NCBI GenBank assembly: GCA_964034945.1
Contig: OZ035962.1
Span: 91,332,327 to 91,396,326, forward strand
Direction of reading: 5' to 3'
DNA: 64,000 nt
Origin: Chrysopilus asiliformis
Taxonomy: Eukaryota; Arthropoda; Insecta; Diptera; Rhagionidae
Every line of letters begins with the position of its first letter. The stretch's first letter is position 1. The notes below the pieces were generated by a model that made no database searches, was not told the origin of the DNA, and saw nothing but the letters and a program-made list of their open reading frames with translations. Of this stretch, positions 10,219 to 21,300 are shown one piece after another. Made by a program: the position numbers and the translations under genes.

Positions 10219-13200
10219 TTATTGTTTTTTATTAAAAAGCAATCTTAAAGTACAAAAATAAATAATCTCCACTACACTTATTGCAGACACGCCTAAGAAA
10301 AGTCCCAGCAAACCTCCACAATCGGCAATGAATTCCGTGGTTCCATAAAGTTCCGATCGTTTATATCCATTAAAATGTGAATCAGTGAAATATACATTTA
10401 TTGTTGACTCATGACGACTAGAAATAATTATGAAAAGCTGCTGAATTATCATGGAAAAAAAAAAATGTTTTTTTTTTTAAATAAATTACGATTCATCAAA
10501 CGGAATCTTTGAAGCCATGCTGAACCCTCGATAATTGCGCTGATTATGAGATGTCTCAGTCTTGTACGAAATGGTTTTACAAGCCGGTAAACATCGACAA
10601 TTTTGATGGATATTCAAGCTATTTTCTGCCTCACTATTTTCTACAAGTGCTTCATTTAATTCATTTTTAAGGACATCCTCTTCAGCCTTTTCATAACACG
10701 ATATATCGGTGGATTTACAAATTGGTGTTCCAAGTGTAACTGAGAAAACCTCAAAAATAATTATTAAATTTTCAAAATAAATTTCCTTTACCAGGAATTG
10801 AAAATTTAGCGCATCCACATTTGTTCAAAGTATAATTGGCAAAACACTCCATTCGACAATTGTTCTGCGTGTAACTGCGAAAATACCTCAAATATCTTTC
10901 ATTACTAAAATAACACTGTCTTCTGTAACAAAAAAAAATATCAGTTATAAGCAATACCAAAATTTCCTCAGCAAAATTTAGTTTTGGAAAAAATATGTAA
11001 AAAATCATATTTTTTCAAATATCTTGAAAAATTGTATGGGATGTACCCGTTATAGGTCTCGTTACTTTTCCAAAAGTTGATAGAAAATTACGATTTTTGT
11101 AAAACTTATTTCCGAAAAATTTCAAGTCGCTAACTCAACGCATTCTCAAATTATTTAAGACACGTAAAACGGACAGATCAACAGACAGATGCACGGACAT
11201 TCTCATAATTTTGTCTGAAACGGATTTCGTACTCATCAGAAATTTCCTATCTGCCTCGTTCTCGATCGGCTCCTCGTCATGAATAAAATACTTTCCCCCT
11301 ATAGAAGAGGAAAGTAAAAATACGAGATTCTCTAGTTTTCTCCATGATTTCTGTGAAAAATCACGAGAAAGTTCGTTAACCCCTCACCATCCCCCTTCCA
11401 TCCTGTGGCTCTTGACGCCATATGTGGATGAAACTAGAGACTGTGCCCTTTCCAAAAAGTCCTCAACCAAAGTGAAAACTACACGGGTTCAAAAGTTAGT
11501 TTAAGGGGGCAAAATCATGCATCGTTCTTTAGATTTCTAGTAAACTAGAAATTTATGTTACTGGATGTCTAATAAAGGGTGTTTTTTTTAGACGTGTGGT
11601 TTTCAAGAAGAAATAAAACGCATATAATTTAATGTTATGGCCAAGAGTTAAGCTTTATTATAAAGATAAGGGTTTGTAATTATGTTTTTAAAATGATTTC
11701 GGGCAAGTGGCCGCCGTGGCTGGCTCGAATAAATTCCAGCCGAGAGGCCCAATTTTCGACCACTTTTTGCAGCAATTGGGGCCGTATGTCAGCAATAACG
11801 CGCCGAATATTCTCTTCCAAGGCGTCAATGGTCTCGGGCTTATCTGCGTAGACAAGCGACTTCACATAACCCCACAAAAAATAGTCCAGCGGTGTTAAAT
11901 CGCACGATCTTGGAGGCCACGCCACAGGCCCACGACGCGAGATAATGCGGTCACCAAAAGTTTCCTTCAATAAATTGATTGTTTCGTTGGCTGTATGGCA
12001 TGTAGCGCCGTCTTGTTGGAACCAAGGGTCGTCCACATCAACATCCTCCAATTCAGGCACGAAAAAGTCATTAATCATGGCTCTATAGCGTTCCCCATTG
12101 ACTGTAACATTATGGCCGGCTTCATTTTTGAAGAAATATGGACCAATGATTCCCTCTGCCCATAGAGCACACCAAACAGTGACTTTTTGAGGATGTAACG
12201 GCGTCTGAAGAATGGCTTGTGGATTACCATCCCTCCAAATGCGACAATTTTGCTTATTGACGTACCCATTCAACCAAAAGTGAGCTTCATCGCTGAACAA
12301 AATTTTCTTGTGAAAATCGGGATCGGTGGCCATCTCGTTTTGGGCCCATTCACCGAACATGCGAAGCGCTTGATGGCCGTTTGACGAAATGGCAAACCAA
12401 ACTGAGCATAAATCAAGTGACAACTGTCAAAAGGACCAACTCCGAAAAAAGTAGTACCAGATTGAAAACCTCACGTCTAAAAAAAACACCCTTTATAATG
12501 AATTATACTTGTAGACAAGGATTTTTTGTTTATTGTGAATGTTTCATAATTTACTAAAACAAAAACTTGCATTTCTGGCGGATAATCACGTAAATTCTCT
12601 GAAGTCGTCGTAACACTTGGTTGAATTGACATTACCATGTCATGATCGAACGGAATTTGCAGGAAGCTTTTACCAGTTGATGGTAACTCATTTGGTGGAT
12701 GCAACTGAACCTACAGATGAAAAAAAAAGAGATTAAAAAAATTCTAAAATATCGTCAGCTGAATATTGATTTGGGCCGAGTGTAATTGATAAAATTATTC
12801 TAAGACAATTTCTTGATATTTGTCGTGAAAAAAAAATTAAAATTCAATTTTATTTTAAGAATATTGCTTTTTAAGAATATTATTACGCCCGCTACCCCAA
12901 AATTAACTGCCTTATACTTCGTCGGTCTTTTGATATGTAGCCCCAAATTTGCCGTCCCCAAATTTGCCGCCTTTACAATTACTGCTCGTCAAATTTTGTC
13001 GCCGCAAATCAAATTTGTCGCCTTTCAAATTTACCACTCTGGGCAATTGCCCACCTGCCCCTTTTATCCTTTTTAAACGAACTTTTTTTTATCCTTTGCT
13101 TAAATATAGTAACGAAAAATGTATTACAGAAAAACCATTTATGCCAGCTGTACATAAACTGTCGAAGTCTTCATCCACATTAAACAAATCTAAACTGATG

Positions 13201-16200
13201 CCAAACTTCCTTCCTACACCAAAAACTCTTCTAGGATATGATTCTTCTTCAAAATTTTTCTCGTAGCCATCCTCTAGGGTCCATGTAGACTTGTCATTTT
13301 CTCTTAAAAGTCTATAATTGGAAAATGTGCTGAAATAACAAATTTTTAACAAAATAATAACCATTTTAATTAAATCCAAAAACCACCTGTTTTCCCGAAA
13401 AATCAGTGATGAATTCAATGAATTAAAAGTGAAGCAAATTCCTAAATCAGTTAAAGTTTTTTCTAACCGATAGGTTGATATATATTCTTTTCCCCATAAA
13501 CCGTAACCTCTCAATTGATCTTGTAAGTTAGTTAATATATCCAAAACGTCAAAACTGGAATGTTTTATATTTTGACACAAGTATGTCGTGCCGACACAAG
13601 TCTGTGAAACAGCTAACAACTGCTGGAAGCTAAAATTTAAAACAAAATGTTAGTTGTGGTCAATAGAAACATTTCCTTTACAATGGAGGGCAGGAGGCAA
13701 TTGGAAAAAAAATTTATGCTTCGAAATTAATTGTGAAAATTTGTTTCAATTTTTGTTTCTAATTATATCAAAAGTGTTGTGTATGTTTTCAAAATACAAC
13801 AAACATTGCGTTGCAGGTAAAACCAGGGAACAACCATTATATAGAATGGAAAGCTCTAACAAAATTTTTTGTGTTGGGAGCGTACATCCGAGGATTTCTA
13901 TAGCTGTTACATGACAGTGTACATGAACACTGAGCGATTTGGTGGTGTGTGGCAATACGGATTCCCATCTGTCACTTGAAATGAAAACAAATCAAAACAA
14001 AACCGGGTAATGGAAATGTTTTATGGATAATTTGATATTTCCATTAAATATTAGCGATGTTCTAATGTGTTGAAATGTGTTAAATTTAATTTAGTTTTAG
14101 TTTTCAATTGTTTTAAGGCCCGTTCATGTGCAATTCTGTCGATCTTTCGTTATACTTTACCTTTCTGTTGTTGATGGGACTCGGAAAAACTTTCTATTTG
14201 GGTTTTTAATTGAATTGGCGGAACATTCTTTCACTAAACAGTGGTGAATTTGTGCTTTATTCATTTTGATGTGAAATTATGAAATGTTAACACGCTAAAA
14301 TGTGCATTATCCACCAAAACACACCAAAATCAATCGGTGCAATGAAATGTCATGCAAAATGTAAACAAAAGTGCCAGCACTTTTGTGTATGTATTGTAAC
14401 AGGTTTTTCTATTTGATTTTTTTTTGTCGAGTGTATGACAGCAGAAAGGGGAAGTGAGATAAAAAACCCGATTTCTATAGTGTAGTGCTTACTCTAGTGG
14501 AAGTTAATGAGTAAAGGCCTTACTTTCCATTCTATATAATGGTTGTTCCCTGGTAAAACTTTTAGAAACACACATCCCACAATTGAAAATTATTTAATCA
14601 AATGCGCCGCATGCGAATTTTTTTAAAGAAAAATACGCTAAAGCAGTAATTTGCGAGGATATTTTTTTGGGTTTCGTGATTAGGAAATTACAACATCAGG
14701 TACAGTTTCCACCAACGAAATAACTTAAATTATTTAAGTCCCAGAAATTCTAGGGCTTAATTAGGCTGAACAGAACTTTGTATTTAAAGAATTGGATGGG
14801 CAAACGGGCATAGATTTCGTTTACATCTGCGGCTTTTTCTTGTATTTCTCCGCAAATTTTATTCAGAATTAAAACCGCGAATTTTGTTCATCTATCACAG
14901 AACTTAGCATATGTTGTCAAAATTTGGATTTACTTCGGCGATTTAATATGCAAAAACCCCAGTTCCAGCGTCTTTTTGAACAAAATTTCAGAATTTTGTA
15001 TCGTAATGTAAACGGTTGTGAAAATTGAATTTATTATCATAGAATAAAATTCGCGAAACAAAGTGTCAGATGTAAACGGTGCATATTTCCATGACAATAG
15101 TTTAGTCGCCTGGGAGGCCGGGACAATATGCTAAATCCCACATTGTCCCGGCCATTCCAGGACGTATAGACAAGTATAGCAACTTATACCCGGAAATACA
15201 ATTTCTTTTATTAAGAAAAAGAACAAACACGGATTTGTGAAAACGAAAATTTTCCTTAATTAAAAGCTTTTAAGCCTAAACCACAATTACGTGTGCGTGC
15301 GTGCGGCATTATTTAGTTCTGGCATCTAGTAGTTGTCACCGCGTCTAAAAATAGAGACTGAGCCTACTCTACGCCGCACGTACGCGGCAACGCGTCTGAG
15401 CAACGCGTCTGAGCAACGCGCAATTATACATTTACTCATGTAAATGCGTAGTTTTTACTTTCACCGCGTGGGTGCCGTACGCACGCGTAATTGTGGTTTA
15501 AGCTTTATTAAAAAAAATATACTAAAAAAATAATACTAAAAAGGAAAAAAATTAGACGCTGAGATAAAATTATAAAAAGTTAAACAAATATTTATCTCGC
15601 TTTTATTTCTGATTCACAGCGCCCAAAAAAAATCTTTTCCTTTTTAGTACATTTTAAAAAAAAAAAGCTTTTTTAGTTTTTTTTACTTTTCATGTAATTA
15701 ATTTAAATACAAATGATTTTTTACTTTATCTTTTATCTTTATCAACTGGAATCTATCGCACAAAACTATTTATACATAATCCTATTTATACATACTCCAA
15801 TCCAGTTATATTGCATTCTTCCGCGGTGAATTTATCACACTCCGAGAACTGACTTAGAAACTTGTGGTAATTCTCCGTATAATTGAAAAGCGTTTTATCG
15901 AAAGCACCTTGGCATATTGTAATAGCCGGAAATGGAATATCTGATATCGGAATCTCTTTTTCCGAGAATGTGATTAAAACAGGAACATTTTGCCACATCA
16001 GCCAAGTATCGTATATCATATAACCACCAAAATAAAAAGAAATTATTACTGTCACAATCCAAAATATCCTTCAATGTACAGAATAAGAAAATATGATTCG
16101 TTCCTTAAAAGTTTCATTTATTTCATTCACCTCTCAATCCAGTGTCTTTTTCTCTCTGTGATGTACTGAATTCCATTAATTGTCGTATGATCACAGAAAT

Positions 16201-16291
16201 CAGTAAAAATTGATTGAAAATATCTACCGCACCTTTTCAAATTATCACAGCCAGCGGCCATTTTGGCTCTAAACTCAATATTTATCTCCAT
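10219..16291 (-). CDS. Pickpocket-type DEG/ENaC channel gene 3 (complete)
   Basis: Exons: 16131..16291, 15796..16068, 13387..13629, 13128..13329, 12571..12710, 10792..10922, 10490..10739, 10219..10417; 1599 nt, 532 residues. Blocks: DHTTINGIQY (Asn in place of the HG histidine), RHWIER, TM1, IPFPAITICQG, GICFTFNS, DSLCTAGINGF, HPPNELPS, RQCYFSNERYLRYFRSYTQ, CRCLPAC, then SELYGTTEFIADCGGLLGLF and GVS at the pore, ending FNKKQ. Intron 5 has a GC donor (GCAAGT), the only in-phase choice. Intron 2 carries a TIR element and a Harbinger MITE; intron 5 carries a mariner 77 bp from exon 5. Product: two-pass sodium-channel subunit; ligand unknown. Confidence 0.93.
11010..11335 (-). repeat. Dispersed repeat R2 in intron 5 of gene 3
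   Basis: Inverted relative to 45725-46180: ends with CTATAGAAGAGGAAAGT, contains 'cggatttcgtactcatcag', ATCTGCC and 'caagtcgctaactcaacg'. No coding content. Confidence 0.6.
11575..12493 (-). mobile_element. DD41D mariner-type element, internally deleted, copy 1
   Basis: 919-bp element with terminal inverted repeats AAGGGTGTTTTTTTTAGACG / AAGGGTGTTTTTTTTAGACG and TA at 11573-11574 and 12494-12495. Inserted in intron 5 of gene 3, transcribed in the same direction as the gene. The right TIR continues GTGAGG where the left reads GTGTGG. A full element would be near 1.3 kb; the missing part is the 5' portion of the transposase. Confidence 0.9.
11680..12423 (-). CDS. Mariner (DD41D) transposase, N-terminally deleted, copy 1
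   Basis: 247-residue open frame covering the RNase-H-like catalytic domain. Catalytic acidic residues are in FSDEAHFW, FQQDGATCHT and the last D of CDLTPLDYFLWG; 41 residues separate the second and third, the spacing of DD41D (rosa-like) mariners. Family transposases are about 340-350 residues with two helix-turn-helix motifs first; these are absent, so the product could not bind its TIRs. The ATG used is upstream of a join between leader sequence and the GEWAQNEMATDPDF block. The C-terminus (HGGHLPEIILKT) is intact, unlike copy 2. Confidence 0.88.
   Translation of the reverse strand: MSLDLCSVWFAISSNGHQALRMFGEWAQNEMATDPDFHKKILFSDEAHFWLNGYVNKQNCRIWRDGNPQAILQTPLHPQKVTVWCALWAEGIIGPYFFKNEAGHNVTVNGERYRAMINDFFVPELEDVDVDDPWFQQDGATCHTANETINLLKETFGDRIISRRGPVAWPPRSCDLTPLDYFLWGYVKSLVYADKPETIDALEENIRRVIADIRPQLLQKVVENWASRLEFIRASHGGHLPEIILKT
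13824..14552. mobile_element. TIR element with 7-bp duplication GTAAAAC (gene 3 intron 2)
   Basis: Ends CAGGGAACAACCATTATATA / complement, about 30 bp inverted, flanked by GTAAAAC at 13817-13823 and 14553-14559. 729 bp, no transposase frame. CAGGG termini suggest hAT (usually 8-bp duplications); the 7-bp length leaves the superfamily open. Confidence 0.75.
15273..15504. mobile_element. Harbinger-like MITE, 232 bp, TTA duplication
   Basis: Termini AGCCTAAACCACAATTACG / AGCTTAAACCACAATTACG with inner GTGCGTGCG words; TTA at 15270-15272 and 15505-15507. Lies in intron 2 of gene 3. Confidence 0.78.
15509..15690. repeat. Fold-back repeat R3, copy 1
   Basis: About 180 bp in which the left arm (…CTAAAAAGGAAAAAAATT, GACGCTGA) pairs with the right arm (CAGCGCCC, then CCTTTTTAGTA). 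Centre holds TATCTCGCTTTTATTTCTGA. Three more copies lie at 31315-31510, 37620-37800 and 54535-54735. Confidence 0.65.
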
Positions 16292-16657
16292 TTTGGATTT
16301 TTTTTAAAACATTAGCAATTAAAACTACAACTTTTTTGCACTAACGAAACATAACAGGTTTCCCATAAATATGCGTAAGACCCTCTCATTGATAACTGAT
16401 TTTTAATTCTTATATCGAGTAGGTAGACTCTATATTGCATTTAAAGTAGGAGAATATTTTTATTAATCTGATTTCGTAAAACAAAACTCTTATCAGAACT
16501 GAAATGTGGCTTTGTTAAAATTATATTTGTGTGCATATTCGATAATTAATAATCATATAAGACGGTTCCGTGAATGTTGGTAATAATTCTTTAAGTGGCA
16601 CCACGATATTTAACGAGTGATTCAATCATATAATTTCTGTATGAAAATAGTCATAAC

Positions 16658-16799
16658 TTTGTGATGAATAGTTGCGTAAATTTTCCCACGTCGTTGTGAC
16701 AGTGAATGCAATTGATGTTAACATGTTTTTATTCAGAGGGATTCTAAGAAAACTTTTTTCAATTGTCATTTGGAAGGGGGAGGAGGGGTTCAGCTGAAT
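16658..16799 (-). pseudogene. Orphan pickpocket exon 5 (relic of a lost array copy)
   Basis: Reads open in the exon-5 frame from an AG acceptor: IQLNP…KSFLRIPLNKNML…VTTTWENLRNYS, matching exon 5 of the array (HPPNELPS…IPL…TTSENLRNYPPE). The HPPNELPS box has decayed to NPSSPFQM and the donor GT after the final codons is lost. No other exon of this copy was found between 16.3 and 18.3 kb, so it is a solitary relic between genes 3 and 4. Confidence 0.75.
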
Positions 16800-16825
16800 C
16801 TACAGGAAAACTCTTTCATCTACAG

Positions 16826-16885
16826 AGAAACTCTGTTAGAAACTCTGTTAGAAACTCTGTTAGAAACTCTGTTAGAAACTCTGTT
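16826..16885. repeat. 12-bp tandem repeat, five units
   Basis: GAAACTCTGTTA repeated five times without spacers, just upstream (minus sense) of the orphan exon 5. A simple minisatellite; the lack of unique spacers excludes a CRISPR array. Confidence 0.9.
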
Positions 16886-17993
16886 AGATCAATCAGCGCA
16901 CTGTAATAGTAGTTAAGCATACGAAGAGAATTACCATTGGTTGATTCAACAACGTTTCGTGATTAACCAACAATACAATGAATATGGTGCAATTAACTAC
17001 GCCCATGATTAAATCAACCATGCAGCAGATTAAATCAACTAACGATGCATTTTTGATTTCGAAAAATTCTGAGTTTATTTTGAATGGAGCAAAAGTAATT
17101 AACTAAGACAGGATCGAAGTTTCACAGGTGCGGAAATTCCAAAGCGCAGATATTATAAGTTCGAAAACGCGCATTCCAGAGTCCGACCGTGTAATAACGT
17201 TAACATGTTGTTAGATTGTTAATCTTTCCATAATTGAAATTACCAAAGACTGAAGTTGTCAAATCTCAAAACAAATGTCAAAAAACATTAGATGTTTAAG
17301 CCTCAATCACATTTAACATCGGTCCAAGCAATTGGAACACTCGATATATTGACCTTTTCACGGAAAATTTTTATTCTGAAGAAGAAGTTTTGTTTGAGAA
17401 TTTGGAAATAAAGTTTGCAAATAGAGTTGAAAAGGGGAGTCTAGTTGAGCTTTGTGAAAGGATTGGAAAAGATTATTTGCAAGGATAGTCTTGTTAAAGG
17501 AATACACGGTTGTTATTAAAAGTATAAAATAAACAAAAGATGTTTACTTGAAATTTTTAAATTTTTGTATATCTTGACCTAAATGTTAGTTTGTGCCATA
17601 AGTATATGTTTTGCCATACACATCTAAAGGAATTAAAATGGTTCGAAAGGAAAAGCTAGGATCACGACTATCCGTATACTAAAGCCGAACTAGTCTCGAC
17701 GCCCATCTAGGAAGAACTGCCTCGACTCCCTCGAATCGAACACTCTCTCCCCCCGAAACTAGCTGGTATTACCAGACCGTACTTCCCCAAAATGCTAGAA
17801 CTGGGTTTTTTATTCTTCCTGCACTGAGGGGTAATTTTGTTTTTTACATTCTAAGCATGGCCCAAAGTAGCATTCAACAGACGATAAATAATTTTTTGTT
17901 CCCTTTCACCCATCCTTCCTTACCGCCACCCCCCTTAGGATTAACACATTTGCTACTTAGGAATTGTAGAATCTGTCACTGTTTGAAAAAAAA
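16886..17993. other. Spacer between orphan exon 5 and the gene 4 3' flank
   Basis: About 1.1 kb with no recognisable exon or transposon end. A less AT-rich stretch at 17640-17830 has no open frame of note. Confidence 0.5.
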
Positions 17994-18231
17994 AACATTT
18001 ACTCTATCAGTATAATTCACAAATAGAGAAATTATTTCTAGTTGACTTATATAGAGAAATATGAACTCTCCTTCCTCGTCCAAATCCTTCGTGGTCAGAT
18101 CAATGACAGGTCATGGCGTCATTCTGATGAGATCCAGCCATTGATTCTCGGGATCGAAACTTGATGTTCCATTTTAAAAGAATATTGATTCCTCATTGTT
18201 TTCTTTCAAATTTCATTTCATTGTATTATTC
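17994..18231. repeat. Duplicated 3' flank, copy B (downstream of gene 4)
   Basis: Homologous to 9897-10141 (see there) with scattered substitutions and a 2-bp indel. Its place after the gene 4 stop mirrors copy A after gene 3, so the unit that duplicated included the 3' flank. Confidence 0.7.
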
Positions 18232-18341
18232 CATGCGAAATGTGGTACTTGGATAGAACTGGGTTTCGATAGAAGCTTAATATTCCAATATGATCCGAAA
18301 ATTATCAAAATAAGTAATAGTATTATACTGACAGGTTTTAT

Positions 18342-21300
18342 TTATTGCTTCTTTTTATTAAATGCGTTTCTTAGGGTACAAAAATAAAGAAATTCAACAA
18401 CACTGATTACTGAAACTCCCAAAAACAATCCCAATAAAGCACCACAATCAGCAATAAATTCCGTGGTTCCATAAAGTTCTGATCTCTTGTGAGCATTTAT
18501 GTGTGAATCGGTAAAAAATATTTTAACGGTCGTAATATAATCCCTAAAGATTTATTCCATAAAAAATTAAAGCAAAGAAAATTTATTGATTTCATTACCA
18601 TTCGTTTTGATCATTTTCTCCGGTGGTTTTCATCCGTTTTGTAGTAACTTGAGATATTTCACTTGTGTAGGCGATAGAATTACACGTGGGTAGGCAATGG
18701 CAGGATATGTGGGATGCACTTTCATGATCTTTTAAGAAAATATCCTCAAATTCATGCTCAAAAACCTCCTCCTCAGCCTTCTCGTAGCACGATCGAAATT
18801 CGGCTGAGCAAATGGCAATTCCGTTCGTCACTAAGAAGAGATATTTAAAAAATCTACATTTATTTCTAAAAAAAAAGACATAAAAATTGAAAAACTTTTG
18901 GCGGCCTGTATTTTTTAACGTTCGCAAAAATACCCTTTAACCTAAATTTAAAAAAAAAATACAGAAGATAAACTGTATTTTTTTACCTGGCATAGAGAAT
19001 TTAGCACATCCACATTTTGTCAATGTGTAGTTTGCGATGCATTCTACACGGCAATTGTTTTGTGTATAAACTCGAAAAAATCTTAAATAACGCTCATCGG
19101 TGAAATAACACTGCCGTCTGAAAATGTGTTAGTCTCATTAATTGGAAATAATAGGTAAAACTACCAATATTTTTACATTTCTGGAGAATAATTCCTCAAA
19201 CTCTTAGAAGTTTTCATAATTTTGGGATGAACAGAAAAAGAGGTTTGGTCGCCCATCGGTATTTGAATATAATTAAATGATGGTAGTTCATTTGGCGGAT
19301 GCAACTGAATCTAAAAAATGTGATTTAAAAAAAATATTAATGAAAATTATTTGATTGTACCTGGAAGATAAAAAAATATGCTAAAAATAACATGTTTAGT
19401 AACTTGGAAATTTTGAAAAACTGATCAGAAGAAATAAAGTTGTTGGTTTCATTTTTTTCGTCATTATCTGTTTGAGAGTATTAACAAAATATTGCGACGA
19501 AAACAAAATTTTTAGATAAAAAAAATCTCATATAGGAAATTGAGAAAATGCGCCGCAGGCTTTGTTGTTTGCCTGCAGGGCGTATGTGCCTCACCCATAT
19601 CATAGATAAGGTAACGATATTTATTTTGAGGTCTCGCATTAACCTGGGCGCCAATCTTGTATTGCGACGCGTCTGCATAAACGCTTCTCACAACACAAAA
19701 GTCGATCATGTAGCTCATCGCGTCGAACAAACTTGGACATAAACCTTACGACGCATTGACTAGCGTCGATAAAGACTTTGACGTTTACTTCGTTGCAATT
19801 AATTTCGTAAGAAGTGGTGTAAAACAATGCCAAAACCAAACTAACACCAAATTAAATATACATTATATTTTTTTATGACAATTAAATTTTAGGGAACAGA
19901 CAAACAAGCATCAGTTGGCGGCTATTGTCCAATTTATGGGCGAAAATATGGCACTTGCCATAGGTTCACTCGAAAAAATGCTATGGGGAAAACCAAGAAA
20001 ACGAATTTATGGGAAACTTTCACCGATGATTTAAATACTTTCAGTGATTTCAGTGTCCTTCTAATTAGGCGTAAATTGATAGTTTTTTCTTGATTCGAAT
20101 TATCCAAACCGAGGATATAAATTTCGATTGCACTTATCATTTTGACAGTTCGTGAATATTATTCCCCAATAATATCAGATATGTTGACAATCAAGATCAA
20201 ATAATGGAATGTGTGCTTTATTCCATACACAAACTGAACTATTTTGATAATCAAACCAAATGTCGTCTAAATTATCCTAAATTATTTCTTTCGACACACA
20301 TTGCGTCGATATATAGGATTGCAATATTGAGTCGCGTCGATTTCATCACGTCGAATGAAAGACGCAGACGCGTCGCAGTACAAGATTGGTGCCCAGATGA
20401 TTGGTGTGGAAAGATATGACTGAAACGAAAAACCAACGAAATAACAAATAAAGAAAATAAAACCTGACTTGGAGGAAAATCAAGGAAAAACATTTGAGAA
20501 ATGTGCGCCGCAAGCGAAGTTTTTTTAGCAGAATTCTACGTCAATCAATAAAAAGATATACACTACTGAGTCAAAATAAACTTAATTTTTTGCGCTCTTT
20601 CCGTTCTTTAAACAGTCGTAACGAAAATTTTAATGGGCGCATTCACGAACACTCAACGGTTGAGTAAATCTCGATTAGTTCTCGTGAATGCCTCGATACA
20701 TTAAACAGCTGATATCTGTCAATCTTGTCATAGACAAATGGAGGGAAAATTTGTTGTGTGAAAATTGTTAGTTGGAATTATGGAAAACCAGTGGTTTTTG
20801 GAGTTTTTAGCTGAAGATGATGTTACCACAAACACAACAGATTCCTGATTTAGTGCAAACAATTTTATTTGCGCATGAAATATTTAAAGGCCGTGAATCG
20901 GTGAAAGTGCGGAATGAAAAATTTCTTCAAACGATTGAAAATATTTCCATCTCTTGTAAACTAATAAAATGCAACTTATCAGTTTGTAATCTGTGATGCA
21001 CCTCCGGAGTTTCGAAAATATTATATTCCATATCATTTAATTTGTAAATTTGATCCAGAAAAGCCATTCTGTTTCGCAAATATTTTGTTCTTCGAAAAAA
21101 CGCCAGTTGTTATCTGTCAAAATACTCAATCCATCGGTTGAGCAGAAAAGTATCGCAGTAATTTTCCGATACAAAAAATGGCGTCCGATCAGTGGTTATG
21201 ATGAGTAAATCTCTCAACTGTTGAGCAAATCTCTCAACCGTTGAGTACCGTGAATGCGCCCAATAATATCAATAAAAATAAGTGCGCCGCAAACTGTTTT

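Noticed and set aside
16826..16885. CRISPR-like short repeats
   Set aside because: Units are directly adjacent with no unique spacers, in a eukaryotic context.
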